Assembly (NCBI GenBank): GCA_019637585.1
Contig: JAHBVL010000001.1
Coordinates: 248,001 to 312,000, forward strand
Direction: 5' to 3'
DNA from: Thermomicrobiales bacterium
GTDB lineage: Bacteria > Chloroflexota > Chloroflexia > Thermomicrobiales > UBA6265
DNA length: 64,000 bases
Made by a program: the position numbers and the translations under genes. The notes under the pieces were generated by a model. The model searched no databases. It was given only the letters and a program-made list of their open reading frames with translations, and was not told the DNA's origin. Shown one piece after another: positions 8,989-18,397 of the stretch (within the stretch, counting starts at the first letter, position 1; each line of letters starts with the position of its first letter).

Positions 8989-9056
8989 ACGAATCGATGT
9001 GCTAGGCTGATTTGCCCGTTTCACGGTATGCGGGCATAGCAATGAAAGGAAGATCT

Positions 9057-9518
9057 GTGGCGGATACGCAGCGAACCCTCGTGATCATCAAACCGGATGG
9101 CGTACAGCGCGGACTGATCGGCGAGATCATCACCCGGCTCGAGCGTCGCGGCCTGCGCCTTGTCGGGCTGAACATCGGGGTGATCTCAGAAGCAACGGCG
9201 AGGAAGCACTATGCCGAACACGAAGGCAAGGGCTTCTACAACTCACTCGTCAGCTACATCACCTCTGGCCCATCGGTGACGATGGTACTGGAAGGTCCGG
9301 ATGCCATCGGCGTTGTGCGTTCGACCGTCGGGTCGACGCGTCCGGCTGAAGCCGCACCGGGAACGATCCGGGCCGATTACGGTCTCACCGTAGGTCGCAA
9401 TCTGATCCATGCCTCGGATGGCGAGGCTAGTGCCGAGCGGGAAGTCGCGCTCTTCTTCGGTGATGCTCCGCTGCCGACCTACACGCGCGATATCGATCGG
9501 TGGATTCTCGAGGACTAG
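9057..9518 (+). CDS. ndk: Nucleoside diphosphate kinase
   Basis: 153 residues. It transfers the gamma-phosphate of ATP to other nucleoside diphosphates through a phosphohistidine. The N-terminal RTLVIIKPDGVQRGLIGEII and the active-site GRNLIHASDG (His118) are diagnostic. The GTG at 9057 is preferred over upstream in-frame codons because AAAGGAAGAT lies just before it and the protein then starts at the usual position (MADTQRTLVIIKPDG). Length is close to the bacterial norm. Confidence 0.97.
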   Translation: MADTQRTLVIIKPDGVQRGLIGEIITRLERRGLRLVGLNIGVISEATARKHYAEHEGKGFYNSLVSYITSGPSVTMVLEGPDAIGVVRSTVGSTRPAEAAPGTIRADYGLTVGRNLIHASDGEASAEREVALFFGDAPLPTYTRDIDRWILED

Positions 9519-9548
9519 CGGCTGGCGTCCTGCATTCGACGCGAATAT

Positions 9549-9586
9549 CCCTCACCCCCAATCCTCTCCCGACCGCGGGAGAGGGG
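9549..9586 (+). repeat. REP-like family A repeat
   Basis: A full copy of the C-rich hairpin unit, 31 bp after ndk, with the left part shortened (CCCCCAATCCTCTCCCG). It could serve as a terminator for ndk. Confidence 0.75.
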
Positions 9587-9767
9587 AGCCACTGACCCGT
9601 ACGGGCACCCCACTGTGGGTGCCCTTGTCGTTTACAGCGATGGTGATCGGAAGCCGGCATGGCCGACAACATTCTGGGCTTCGGACGATAGACGCTGATG
9701 AATGCGGAGGGCTGGCACGGGGACCAGCCCCCACTAGTGACTGGCGCCCTGCACGCGACGCCAATAT

Positions 9768-10119
9768 CCCTCACCCCCGGCCCCTCTCCCGACCGCGGGA
9801 GAGGGGAGTACATGGCACAGGAATCATCCCGTAGGGGCGCACGGCGAGCGCCTTCTTCTTTAGGAACTCCGCAATGGCGCGGCTTTTCCCTCACCCCCGA
9901 CCCCTCTCCCGACCGCGGCAGAGGGGAGTATGTGGAACAGGAATCAGCCGGTAGGGGCGCACGGCGTGCGTCCTCTTCTTTAGGAATTCCGCAATGGTGC
10001 GGCTTTTCCCTCCCCCGGCCCCTCTCCCGGGCGCAAACGTCCCTCACCCCCGGGGCCCCTCTCCCGACCGCCAATATCCCTCACCCCCAACCCCTCTCCC
10101 GACCGCGGGAGAGGGGGGC
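9768..10119 (+). repeat. Cluster of REP-like repeats including a 120-bp tandem duplication
   Basis: Family A copies lie at 9768-9806, 9888-9926, about 10010-10035, 10041-10071 and 10078-10117. The segment starting about 9816 (AGGAATCATCCCGTAGG) recurs 120 bp later at 9936 (AGGAATCAGCCGGTAGG), together with GGGGCGCACGGCG and TAGGAA.TCCGCAATGG. A composite unit has therefore duplicated in tandem. The whole 9519-10276 gap holds only these repeats and a CGCCTCTTCGCC-like minisatellite (10146-10200); no gene is seen. Confidence 0.75.
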
Positions 10120-10276
10120 ATATGGCGCGGTCAGGCTACGATTGCCTATGCTCTACTTTCCGCCTCTTCGCCTGTTCGCCTCTCCGCCTCCGTCCCCGTT
10201 TCACGTGAAACATCGAGCGGGTGATGACCATGTCACCACCCGCTCGACGCCAGCCCAGTTCCCCCTGTGTCGTGAT

Positions 10277-10672
10277 CTAGGTATCGGTGATGTGGATGAT
10301 GCGTGGCAGCATATTCCACCGGGAGAGTAGTTCTCCCACGAGATTGCGCAGTTCCTGGTCGGAGACATCAACCGATAGGAGCCGGCGGTCGTTGAATGGC
10401 ATGCCGGCGTATTTTTCGCGCCCAGCGCTCGCCCGGGCATCGGTGCGGGATGAACGCGCGGTCATCTCAGCGTAGACATTCTCGCCATCTGAGACGAAGT
10501 GGAGTGCGTGGCTGGGATCGAGCAGGAGTCCGAATGTGCCGCGGTCGGTGTCGTCGACGACTTTCGGGTAGTTGGCCGGCACACGATCAGCGTATTCCGC
10601 CGCCACCAGTTCGAGCATGGGCAATGTTCGGTCCCGAAGTGGAAGCAAGGTTTCGACTGGCACTCTCTGCAC
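10277..10672 (-). CDS. Conserved-looking hypothetical protein
   Basis: 131 residues from a GTG (another in-frame GTG follows three codons later). The sequence has normal composition and mixed secondary structure (LPMLELVAAEYADRVP, GTFGLLLDPSHALHFVSDG, VSDQELRNLVGELLSRWNMLPRIIHITD). There is no signal peptide or membrane helix. I do not recognise the family. It stands 121 bp downstream of dcd on the same strand, which may place it in one transcript. Confidence 0.55.
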   Translation of the reverse strand: MQRVPVETLLPLRDRTLPMLELVAAEYADRVPANYPKVVDDTDRGTFGLLLDPSHALHFVSDGENVYAEMTARSSRTDARASAGREKYAGMPFNDRRLLSVDVSDQELRNLVGELLSRWNMLPRIIHITDT

Positions 10673-10793
10673 ACTTTCCCGGCGGTCTGTCCGCCAGCGT
10701 CCTCGATCGACGACGTACGTACCCGATTATCTCGCTCCGCGGAAAAGCTGTCCACCCATGCCAGCGCCAACCACGGAGTGTTTCACGTGAAAC

Positions 10794-11384
10794 CTACGAC
10801 TCTTTCACGGCCAGCCGGTTCTCTTCCGACAACTGACTTGGCCGTGGCGACATCTGGCCGGCATATTTGTTGTTGACCTTCTTGCGATAGGGCATTGATA
10901 CCGGCGAACTAACCGTCTCGAACGAAAACGCGCAAATGCGCATGCCGGGATAGAGCGCCACAGCCATCCGGCCGAGATTGCTCAGCTCCATGGTTGCCGT
11001 ACCGATCCAGCCGGGCTCGAAAACCGCAGCCGTCGAGTGCACCGTGATGCCGAGCCGGGCGATCGATGAGCGACCCTCCAGCCGGCCGAGCAGATCGTCG
11101 GGGAGCTCCAGACTCTCGATGGTCGACGCCAGCGCGAAGTCTCCTGGTTGCATAATGAAGGGTTCGTCTTCCACGACCTCGATCGTGCGCATGGCATCAC
11201 CGATCGACTGCGGGTGGCGTGGGTCGATATAGCTGAACCGGCTGTGCTCGAAGACCATGAAGGTGGTACCCAAACGGAAATCGACGGAAACCGAACCGAG
11301 CTGAACGGCGAGATCGGGAGCGGGATCGATACGTATCCGGCCGCTTTCCAACGCAGCGACGATGTCTCTATCGGACAGAACCAT
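10794..11384 (-). CDS. dcd: dCTP deaminase
   Basis: 196 residues. It deaminates dCTP to dUTP for thymidylate synthesis. The family signature is clear: VSVDFRLG near residue 32, then EGRSSIARLGITVHSTA with the catalytic glutamate later in WIGTATMELSN. Length is typical. The ATG at 11384 starts the canonical MVLSDRDIVAALESGRI. Some homologues also have dUTPase activity, and the sequence alone does not decide this. Confidence 0.95.
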   Translation of the reverse strand: MVLSDRDIVAALESGRIRIDPAPDLAVQLGSVSVDFRLGTTFMVFEHSRFSYIDPRHPQSIGDAMRTIEVVEDEPFIMQPGDFALASTIESLELPDDLLGRLEGRSSIARLGITVHSTAAVFEPGWIGTATMELSNLGRMAVALYPGMRICAFSFETVSSPVSMPYRKKVNNKYAGQMSPRPSQLSEENRLAVKES

Positions 11385-11499
11385 TGAATCCGCACATCCT
11401 TGTTGCCAGTGTTAGTCGCCTCGGGTGCCGGGCAGTGCCCGCAACCTTACGCTGACCGGAATCAGCAGTCAACACGGAGGCCCAACTACCCGCTTCACA

Positions 11500-12684
11500 T
11501 CACCCGTAGAGATACCAGGCGTCGCGCGCGTAGAGCGCCTGCAGCCAGGCTCCCTCGTTGCCAAAGAGATCGATCGAGCTGATCACCGCCGAGTTCTCGG
11601 GATCGGTCCAGACCTGCCACCCGGCAAAGACCTCGCTCCAGGCCAGACCCATGGTGATGCTGCCCTGCGTGTCCAGATAGAGAAGAGTCCGTTTTGCCGC
11701 GACATCGAGCTCGGCTTCAGTGAGGAAGTGCCTCACCGCGATCTGGCGCGAACCGGACGGTATCGGCTCTTCGGAAGACCCGGTTTCCGGCAGCTCGGGG
11801 CCAGAGGCGAACCCTACCAATCCGAGCAGCGGCAGTGGTCCCGGTTCCCAGGTCGTCGAAAACTCGATGCCGCTCTCCCCGGCGGTTATCGCGGGAGGAG
11901 CGACAAACGCACCCGGCCCCAGGACCACCGCGCCCGACAATGCGTCCGGCGTAGCGGCGACAACCCGATTGAAAGTCGACATAACGCCTAGCGATTCGAC
12001 GTCGCCCCGATGCGACTCGATCATCCCTTCGAGTCCGGCCAACGACGAAGCGTAGATCAGCGTGCGGTCGTCGACGGCCGCGACATTGTTGGCCTTGCCC
12101 AGCGTCAGGCGTCCCAGTTCTGTAGTCACATCGAACGACGGCTCCGCGGATATGGAAGCCGCCGGCACACCCAGCTGCTCGACCAGCGCATAGCCGTTCT
12201 CATCCCATGCGCGCTGAATGAGGTCGACGTCGAACCTGCCCCGCAATACTGTCAGCGTCATCGCATCTGACATAACATACGCTGATTGATCGATGTCGAA
12301 TGCATTCCATCCAAAGAGCGCAACCGGATCCTCGGCCTGGAAGGAGGCTCTGACCAGCTCTGCGAAGGGAACCGGTAGCGTGGCCAGACCCAGTTGACGA
12401 CGTTTCTCCTCCGGCTCCGCGATCGCGTTCAGGTCGACACCTACCTGCTCCAGGCGGAGTGCCAGATCGCCGAAGGTCATCAACTCGCCGCTCCCCGTGA
12501 AATTGTTCGACAGCGGCGCGAGCGAGAAAAAGGTGGCGAGGTCGCGGAGTGGGCCGTTCATTCCGGCAGCGGGGACTTCCGGCGTCTGGGCGACGGCATC
12601 CTGGAGTGCAAGCGTTGCGCCGAGACCACCCCCGACCAGCGTCGAGGCGGATGTCTGCAGCAGGCGTCGCCGGCTCAGGTTCAT
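11500..12684 (-). CDS. Tat-exported protein of unknown function
   Basis: 394 residues. The start is set at the ATG at 12684, which has AAAGGTGG at a good distance; a TTG two codons earlier is too close to it. The N-terminus SRRRLLQTSASTLVGGGLGA is a Tat signal (twin arginine, then a hydrophobic glycine/alanine-rich segment ending AVAQT). The mature part is acidic, with repeated short segments such as GVDLNAIAEPEEKRRQLGL and RTLIYASSLAGLEGMI, and no recognised catalytic motif. It is probably a periplasmic or cell-surface protein. It lies 30 bp downstream of prs on the same strand. Confidence 0.7.
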   Translation of the reverse strand: MNLSRRRLLQTSASTLVGGGLGATLALQDAVAQTPEVPAAGMNGPLRDLATFFSLAPLSNNFTGSGELMTFGDLALRLEQVGVDLNAIAEPEEKRRQLGLATLPVPFAELVRASFQAEDPVALFGWNAFDIDQSAYVMSDAMTLTVLRGRFDVDLIQRAWDENGYALVEQLGVPAASISAEPSFDVTTELGRLTLGKANNVAAVDDRTLIYASSLAGLEGMIESHRGDVESLGVMSTFNRVVAATPDALSGAVVLGPGAFVAPPAITAGESGIEFSTTWEPGPLPLLGLVGFASGPELPETGSSEEPIPSGSRQIAVRHFLTEAELDVAAKRTLLYLDTQGSITMGLAWSEVFAGWQVWTDPENSAVISSIDLFGNEGAWLQALYARDAWYLYG

Positions 12685-12714
12685 GAGCAACCACCTTTCT
12701 GAACAACCGGCAGG

Positions 12715-13770
12715 CTAGATTCCCGTGCGTTCCACGCGTTCCCGGGCGCGGCTCTCGAAACCGTTCGTCCTGGGGAAGAGGGGCAGGCGGGACTGAAAAC
12801 TGTCCGGCATCGCTTCGGGCGATCGAAACGCCGCCGAAACGCTGGCGCCGGCATGGATACGCTCGATCGTTTCGGCCAGCAATGGGGCCACGGAGATCTC
12901 CGTTACTTTGCCGATCCGCCGGGTGGGAGGGTGGGCGATTGTGTTCGACACCACGATTTCCCGCAACTTGCTCGCTTCCAGGCGCTCCAGCGCCGGTCCG
13001 GAGAAGACCGCGTGGGTGCAGGTGGCATAGACGTCGCTGGCGCCATTGTCCAGACAGACCTGCGCCGCCTGGGTGATCGAGCCGGCGGTGTCGATTTCAT
13101 CGTCGATGATCACGACCGACGCATTCTCCACCGACCCGATCAGGTTGAGCACCTCGGATTTGTCAGCGTTGCCCACCCGTCGCTTTTCGATGATGGCCAG
13201 CGGTGCATCCAGAAATTCGGCAAAGTTTCGCGCTCGCTTGGTGTTCCCCAGGTCTGGCGACACCACCACCGGATTCTCCAGCCGCATCTGCTGAAAATAG
13301 CGGCAGAGCAGGGGCATCGCGGTCATTTCATCGACCGGGATATCGAAAAACCCCTGAATCTGCCCGGCGTGCAGATCGATCGAGAGGACCCGGTCGGCTC
13401 CGGACGTGCCAATCAATTTGGCCACCAGCCGGGCGGTGATGGGCACCCGTGGTTGGTCTTTCTTGTCGGTGCGGCCATAGCCGAAGTAGGGGATGACGGC
13501 GGTGATCCGGCCGGCGGACGCTCGCTTCAAGGTGTCGATCATGATCAGGAGTTCCATGATCGAGTCGTTGATCGGTGCGGCAAAGGATTGCACGACGTAT
13601 ACGTCGTGATCGCGGACGCTTTCGCCAATGCGGACGAAGGTGTTGTCGTTGCTGAATTTGAAGACGTCGGCCCGGCCCTGCGGCAGACCAAGGTATTCAC
13701 AGATTTCGGCGGTCAGACCAGGATTGGAATTGCCCCCGAAGATGGTCAGCTGATCGAACAGTCTGGCCAC
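12715..13770 (-). CDS. prs: Ribose-phosphate pyrophosphokinase
   Basis: 351 residues. It makes PRPP from ribose 5-phosphate and ATP for nucleotide, histidine and tryptophan synthesis. It shows FGGNSNPGLTAEI at the start, the catalytic flexible-loop area IPYFGYGRTDKKDQPR, RVLSIDLHAGQIQGFF, and the PRPP-binding loop VVIIDDEIDTAGSI. The GTG at 13770 follows GGAGG at about 9 bp. It has a roughly 30-residue arginine-rich C-terminal extension beyond the usual length. In class I enzymes the PRPP loop reads DDMIDTGGT; here it is DDEIDTAGS, a conservative variation. Confidence 0.95.
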   Translation of the reverse strand: MARLFDQLTIFGGNSNPGLTAEICEYLGLPQGRADVFKFSNDNTFVRIGESVRDHDVYVVQSFAAPINDSIMELLIMIDTLKRASAGRITAVIPYFGYGRTDKKDQPRVPITARLVAKLIGTSGADRVLSIDLHAGQIQGFFDIPVDEMTAMPLLCRYFQQMRLENPVVVSPDLGNTKRARNFAEFLDAPLAIIEKRRVGNADKSEVLNLIGSVENASVVIIDDEIDTAGSITQAAQVCLDNGASDVYATCTHAVFSGPALERLEASKLREIVVSNTIAHPPTRRIGKVTEISVAPLLAETIERIHAGASVSAAFRSPEAMPDSFQSRLPLFPRTNGFESRARERVERTGI

Positions 13771-13983
13771 TTCCCCCTACCTCCATCAGCTGATCCGTCC
13801 CTCGCGGCACGAGGGGTTCCATTTTGCCACGATCCCGGCCGGAACGCTGACGCTATGGCGAAAAGATGAGGGCAACGGCGCCATACATGGCGAGGCTACG
13901 CGTCGGTCTGGGGTTGCGCTGGTGCTGGAGGCGCCATGAATGTCGAGGCCATGCATCGTTTGGGCACCGGGGGCATGACGCCA

Positions 13984-14781
13984 CTACGGACGCAGCAGAC
14001 CGGCGCCTTCGTCTTCAATGCGAGAGAGGGCTTCAGTGGCGGCGGCTTCTTCGGCAGCTCGCTTGCTGGCGCCCCCCCCCGTGGCCAGCACCACGCCATC
14101 GAAACGAACCTCGACGGTGAACTGGCGAGCGTGGGCCGGGCCTTCCGCGTGGATGGTGCGATAGGAGGGAGCGCGCTGGTGGAGGTTCTGGGTGATCTCC
14201 TGCAGGCGCCCTTTGGGATTGGCCGTGTCGACACTGGTCAGCACGGTGGCGATGTCCCGTTTCAACTGCCGATTGAAGAATGAACGGGCTACTGTGACGC
14301 CGCGATCGAGGAAGATGGCGCCGATCAGCGCTTCATAGGCGCCAGCCAGAATGCGGTCGCGCCCGCTGACCGATCCCCGCTCGCCGGGAGCCAGGTACAT
14401 GAAGGTGTCGAGCTCGATCTCCTGCGCCCAGGCCGCCAGTTGTTCGGTTCGGACTAGCGCCGACCGGCGCCGGGTCAACACCCCCTCTGGTTCCTCCGGA
14501 AAGCGCCGGAAGAGCTCTTCGGCGGCAAATGCACCGAGGAGAGCGTCGCCGAGAAACTCGAGCCGCTCGTTCGATTCGTCGGAGGTGCGATCGTCGCCGA
14601 ACGAGAGACCGACCGCCGAGCGGTGGGTCAGCGCGGCGCGATAGATCTCCAGATCGTGTCCCTTCAGATCGAGTGCCGCGAGCAGTCGGGCGGGATTGGA
14701 TGCCGGCGAAGCGGAGGACGCCTCGGCTGGTATCTCAGCGGCGGCAGCTGCGGCGGTCGATCGGGAGGAGCGGCGGGGCAT
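13984..14781 (-). CDS. rnc: Ribonuclease III
   Basis: 265 residues. An alanine-rich N-terminal extension of about 30 residues precedes the catalytic domain with ERLEFLGDA (72-80) and the second acidic cluster DRILAGAYEALIGAIFLD. The C-terminal double-stranded-RNA-binding domain has KGRLQEITQ...PSYRTIHAEGPAH and ASKRAAEEAAATEAL. It processes rRNA precursors and other duplex RNA. The gene contains a run of nine G (complement of 14072-14080) in the last domain, a frameshift-prone spot. The stop of the upstream hypothetical gene is seven bases away. Confidence 0.96.
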   Translation of the reverse strand: MPRRSSRSTAAAAAAEIPAEASSASPASNPARLLAALDLKGHDLEIYRAALTHRSAVGLSFGDDRTSDESNERLEFLGDALLGAFAAEELFRRFPEEPEGVLTRRRSALVRTEQLAAWAQEIELDTFMYLAPGERGSVSGRDRILAGAYEALIGAIFLDRGVTVARSFFNRQLKRDIATVLTSVDTANPKGRLQEITQNLHQRAPSYRTIHAEGPAHARQFTVEVRFDGVVLATGGGASKRAAEEAAATEALSRIEDEGAGLLRP

Positions 14782-14788
14782 AGGCGCG

Positions 14789-15229
14789 CTAACTGGCGGC
14801 GGCCAGCGTCGATTCGAGATCGACGCCGATCACTGTGCCGATTTCGGCAAGTTCCGGCCAATGTACGGAAATATAGTATCGGTAGGAAGCGGCGCCGGTT
14901 TGCTCCGTTCGCGAGCTGGCCAGACCGTAGCTGACCAGATAGCGGATCAGCGCATCGGCGATGCTGTTTTCCACGGGGTCCTGGTCGCAGAGGCGCAGCT
15001 CGGTGGGGCCATTTTTCTGGAGCTCCCAGGCGGTGGAGAGCCCGGCTCGAAAGGATTCCCGCATCTGCCGGGCGTGATCGGTTTCCCGGGCCACGATCTG
15101 GTGCTTTTCCGATTCGATGGCCCGTCCTTCTTCGGACGCAGATGCGGCCAGATCGACATCGATGAGCTCGTCTTTCATGACGAACTGCCGCACGATATGG
15201 TCGTAGAGCTTGTCCAATCCGTCCGCCAA
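14789..15229 (-). CDS. Hypothetical protein co-transcribed with rnc
   Basis: 146 residues, apparently starting at a TTG with GGAAGGAC upstream; the start is uncertain. It is soluble and acidic, with a long helical part (RAIESEKHQIVARETDHARQ) and a C-terminal VNSIADALIRYLVSYG-like segment (actual text VENSIADALIRYL). The short spacing to rnc implies one operon. The family is not recognised. Confidence 0.55.
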   Translation of the reverse strand: MADGLDKLYDHIVRQFVMKDELIDVDLAASASEEGRAIESEKHQIVARETDHARQMRESFRAGLSTAWELQKNGPTELRLCDQDPVENSIADALIRYLVSYGLASSRTEQTGAASYRYYISVHWPELAEIGTVIGVDLESTLAAAS

Positions 15230-15293
15230 ACCTGAGTCCTTCCGTTCCTGACCGATTTCCTGAAGCCGGAAGCGATTATACGGTCCGGGGATA

Positions 15294-15627
15294 ATCCCTC
15301 ACCCTGCCCTCTCCCGACTACCATCGCCCCGACCTCTCCCTTTGTCATTCCGACCGAAGCGGAGGAATCTCTCGCTCGGGCCTGGCCACGCTGCACTTGG
15401 GCGACCCGGCTCACGCGAACGAGAGGTCCCTCGACTGCGCTCGGGATGACGATGTGATGGTGAACGAGAAATCCCTCACCCTGCCTTCTCCCGACCGCGG
15501 GAGAGGGTTCTTATGGTGGTGGGTGTTGCTGCACAATCCTACGACCACGGGCTTCGGGCCTCGGGCTCCGGACCACTGACCACGGAGAATCCCTCACCCT
15601 GCCCTCTCCCGACCGCGGGAGAGGGTT
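15294..15627. repeat. Intergenic repeat cluster: family A copies, a GTCAT inverted-repeat element and CGGACTC minisatellites
   Basis: Family A variants (CCCTCACCCTGCC form) lie at about 15296-15320, 15474-15506 and 15592-15627. Between them, 15344-15450 is bounded by GTCATTCCGACCGAAGCGG and GCGCTCGGGATGAC, forming a long imperfect inverted repeat of the kind common as mobile hairpins. Blocks of CGGGCCTCGGGCTCCGGAC and CGGACTCCGGACCTCGGAC surround the last copies. The 15230-15697 gap contains no gene. Confidence 0.7.
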
Positions 15628-15697
15628 CTTTTGGCGGTGGGTGTTGCCGCTCAATCCAACGGCCACGGGCTACGGACTCCGGACCTCGGACTCCGGA

Positions 15698-16765
15698 CTA
15701 CATCCCTCCCACCGGTCGCAGCGCCTTTTTCCTGGTCGCGTCGTGGACTTCTCCCACGAGCTGCTCGATGATGTCCTCCAGGAAGAGAACGCCGGTGAGG
15801 GCGCCAGTGGAATCGACAACTTTGGCCAGGTGGTCGCCGGCGAGGCGGAGCTCGGCGAGGGCGTCCTCGATTTCGGCGTCGCGGTTGAGGGTATCAAGCG
15901 GCCGGATGCGATCGGCTGGAACGGGCACGTTGGCGGTGCGTGGTTTGACCAGGTCGAGCACGTCCTTGATGTGGATGTAACCAGTCGGATCGCCGCGGTC
16001 GTCGGCGAGGATATAGCGGGAATAGCCATACTCCGCGGCGGCGCGCTGGATATCGGCCGGGGTGGAGGTTGCCGGGAGTCGCACCAGCGTCTGCCAGGGC
16101 ACCTCGACATCGCCGACGATCTTCTCTGTGAATTCGAAGGACGCGGTGAGGGTCCCCGACGCATCCTCCAGCGTGCCGTGCTGGGTCGATTCCTCGACGA
16201 TGGTGGCGATCTGATCGAGGGTGTAGGTGCTGGTGGCTTCATCTTTTGGCTCGACGCCACAGAGCCGCAGCACGCCATTGGCGATGCCATTCAGCGTCCA
16301 GATGACCGGACGGACCAGCCGCGACACCATGACCAGGGGTGGCGCCAGCAGCAACACTGCGCGATCCGGCACCGAGAAGGCGAGGTTCTTGGGAACCATT
16401 TCCCCGAAGACCACGTGCAGAAAGGTCACGAGCGAAAGGGCGACGAAAAACGCCGAAATGGTGACCCACCGGACGGGGATGTTCAGCCATTCGAGCGGAA
16501 TCTCCAGCAGGTGATGGATGGCTGGTTCGGAGACGTTCAGGATGACGAGGGAGCAGACGGTGATGCCGAGCTGGCTGGTGGCCAGCATCAAGGTGGCATG
16601 CTCCATCGCCCAGAGTGCGGTGCGGGCACGTCTGTTTCCGGCTTCGGCCAGGGGTTCGACCTGCGAACGGCGGGCCGAGATAACCGCGAATTCGGCTCCG
16701 ACGAAAAAGGCGTTGCCGAAGAGCAGAACGAGCAGCGCAACCACGCCGATCAGATACTCATTCAC
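15698..16765 (-). CDS. CNNM/CorC (HlyC) family membrane protein with CBS domains
   Basis: 355 residues. An N-terminal DUF21/CNNM domain with about four hydrophobic segments (EYLIGVVALLVLLFGNAFFVGAEFA start) contains FGEMVPKNLAF and the GITVCSL region. It is followed by a CBS pair containing AEYGYSRYILADDRGDPTGYIHIKDVLD. The C-terminal CorC_HlyC domain seems absent, so this is a short version. The family is linked to magnesium or cobalt efflux. Its ATG overlaps the end of the upstream paralogue by eight bases, giving a tandem operon. Confidence 0.9.
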   Translation of the reverse strand: MNEYLIGVVALLVLLFGNAFFVGAEFAVISARRSQVEPLAEAGNRRARTALWAMEHATLMLATSQLGITVCSLVILNVSEPAIHHLLEIPLEWLNIPVRWVTISAFFVALSLVTFLHVVFGEMVPKNLAFSVPDRAVLLLAPPLVMVSRLVRPVIWTLNGIANGVLRLCGVEPKDEATSTYTLDQIATIVEESTQHGTLEDASGTLTASFEFTEKIVGDVEVPWQTLVRLPATSTPADIQRAAAEYGYSRYILADDRGDPTGYIHIKDVLDLVKPRTANVPVPADRIRPLDTLNRDAEIEDALAELRLAGDHLAKVVDSTGALTGVLFLEDIIEQLVGEVHDATRKKALRPVGGM

Positions 16766-18122
16766 GGGTGGCTTCCTTCATCAGTTGATCCCGCAGGCGA
16801 TCGGTATCCGATTCCTCGCTGAGGAGGTCGGGATCGTCCGGGATGAAGCGGAGCCGTTCCAGCCGGGCGCCGACCATGCGATCGACCCGCAGCACGCCTC
16901 CTTCGATTTCGACTTCGTCACCCACGATCGGGACGCGATCGAGCTGCTCGGCGATGAATCCAGCCGCCGTTTCATAGTCTCCATCGTCTGGGATGGTGAT
17001 GCCGGTTCGGTCGAAGAGCTCATCGGGCCGGAATGCGGCGGGAAAGCTGAGGGAGCGGCCAGAGCGGATGATTCTGGCCTGGGCGCGATCGTGTTCGTCC
17101 CGCAGCTCGCCCACCAGCTCTTCCACGACATCTTCCAGGGTGACGATTCCAGACGTGCCGCCATATTCGTCGACAACGACGACGATCTGAAATCCACGCA
17201 CCCGCAAGCGGGCCAGCAGGACATCGATATCCATCGTTTCAGGGACCCGCTCGATGGGGGTCATGATGTCAGCGGCGGTGAGCGTGTTCCATTCGGCGAG
17301 GGGTTTGGCGAATGCATGCTTGATATGCACCACGCCGACGATGTCGTCGATGCTCTCGCCGATCACGGGAAAACGAGAGTGGCCGGTTCGCTCGGCCAGC
17401 GCCACGATCTGTGCCAGCGTGGTTTCCCGTTCGATCGTGTTCATCATCACGCGGGGGGTCATCACCTCCGCGGCGATACGGTCGGAAAAGCGGAGTGTCC
17501 GGTGGATGAGGGCGGCGTCGCCTTCATCGAGCATACCGGCCAGCGCTGAGTGGCGAACCAGCGCGCTGAGCTCTTCCGCGCTGCGCGCGCCGGAAAGTTC
17601 CTCTTTCGGCTCGATGCCCAACGAGCGGACGATGGCATTGGCGGTGTTGTTGAACAGCAGAATCAGCGGTTTGAAGAATCGCGTGAATGCCGCCTGAAAT
17701 GGCATGACGACTTTGGCCGTAGCCAGGGGAAGTGCCAGCGCGAAGTTCTTGGGAATCAGTTCGCCGACGACCATGGAGAAGAAGGTGGCCAGGGTGATAC
17801 CGACGATGGCGCCGACGCCCCGCACGAGTCCTTCCGAGACGCCGATCCGAAGCAGAGGTTCGCGCAGCAGTGCGCTGATGGCCGGTTCCAGGGTGTACCC
17901 GGTGAGGAGTGTGGTGAGTGTGATGCCCAATTGGGCGGACGAGAGGTGGGTCGATGTGATTTTCAGACCGTCGATGGTGCGGTCGAGGCCTTTTTCACCA
18001 CGCTCGCGCCGCGCTTCGAGATCGCGACGGTCGAGATTGACGAGAGCGAACTCGGCTGCGACGAAGCAACCCGTTCCGATGGTGAGAATGAGGCCGATTG
18101 CGACGAGGAGCCAGTCGTTCAC
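16758..18122 (-). CDS. CNNM/CorC (HlyC) family membrane protein with CBS and CorC domains
   Basis: 454 residues. A DUF21/CNNM domain begins NDWLLVAIGLILTIGTGCFVAAEFALVNLD and contains GELIPKNFALALP. A CBS pair follows (RVMMNTIERETTLAQIVALAERTGHSRFPV...GVVHIKH and MDIDVLLARLRVRGFQIVVV...GIVTLEDVVEE). A C-terminal CorC_HlyC domain has FRPDELFDRTGITIPD, TAAGFIAEQL and EGGVLRVDRM. It is the full-length partner of the shorter downstream paralogue. It is probably a divalent-cation (Mg2+/Co2+) exporter regulated by nucleotide binding to the CBS pair; the substrate is inferred from the family. Confidence 0.93.
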   Translation of the reverse strand: MNDWLLVAIGLILTIGTGCFVAAEFALVNLDRRDLEARRERGEKGLDRTIDGLKITSTHLSSAQLGITLTTLLTGYTLEPAISALLREPLLRIGVSEGLVRGVGAIVGITLATFFSMVVGELIPKNFALALPLATAKVVMPFQAAFTRFFKPLILLFNNTANAIVRSLGIEPKEELSGARSAEELSALVRHSALAGMLDEGDAALIHRTLRFSDRIAAEVMTPRVMMNTIERETTLAQIVALAERTGHSRFPVIGESIDDIVGVVHIKHAFAKPLAEWNTLTAADIMTPIERVPETMDIDVLLARLRVRGFQIVVVVDEYGGTSGIVTLEDVVEELVGELRDEHDRAQARIIRSGRSLSFPAAFRPDELFDRTGITIPDDGDYETAAGFIAEQLDRVPIVGDEVEIEGGVLRVDRMVGARLERLRFIPDDPDLLSEESDTDRLRDQLMKEATRE

Positions 18123-18397
18123 TGCGCTCCCCCGGGGGTTGTCAGAGGAGACCGCCCGGCGTGTTCAGGGAATCGACGCGGCGATTCACCTTGCGGGGGC
18201 TCCCCGTCTGTACTGTCAGATTGATCGTCCACCCACGGTCCTGGCCGAGGCACAGTGCGGCAGTACTGGGCAAAAGCCGGCCGAACCATGGCTCGGGCGC
18301 TTCGCCTGATCCCCGACGCACCCCGCCAGAGACCAATTCCCACCGCCCCTCAACGCGCGCTGAGGGCGGATTCAGCCTAATGGACGGGCCGGTTGTT
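18123..18397. other. Spacer between corC-like gene and the old end of the CRISPR array
   Basis: 275 bp without a recognisable gene. The sequence GCTCCCCCGGGGGTTG lies just after the gene start. No repeat unit of the array is seen before 18398. Confidence 0.5.

Noticed and set aside
9698-10330. 210-codon frame in the repeat cluster after ndk
   Set aside because: It consists of translated hairpin repeats (SLTPGPSPDRGRGEY) and has no protein-like composition.
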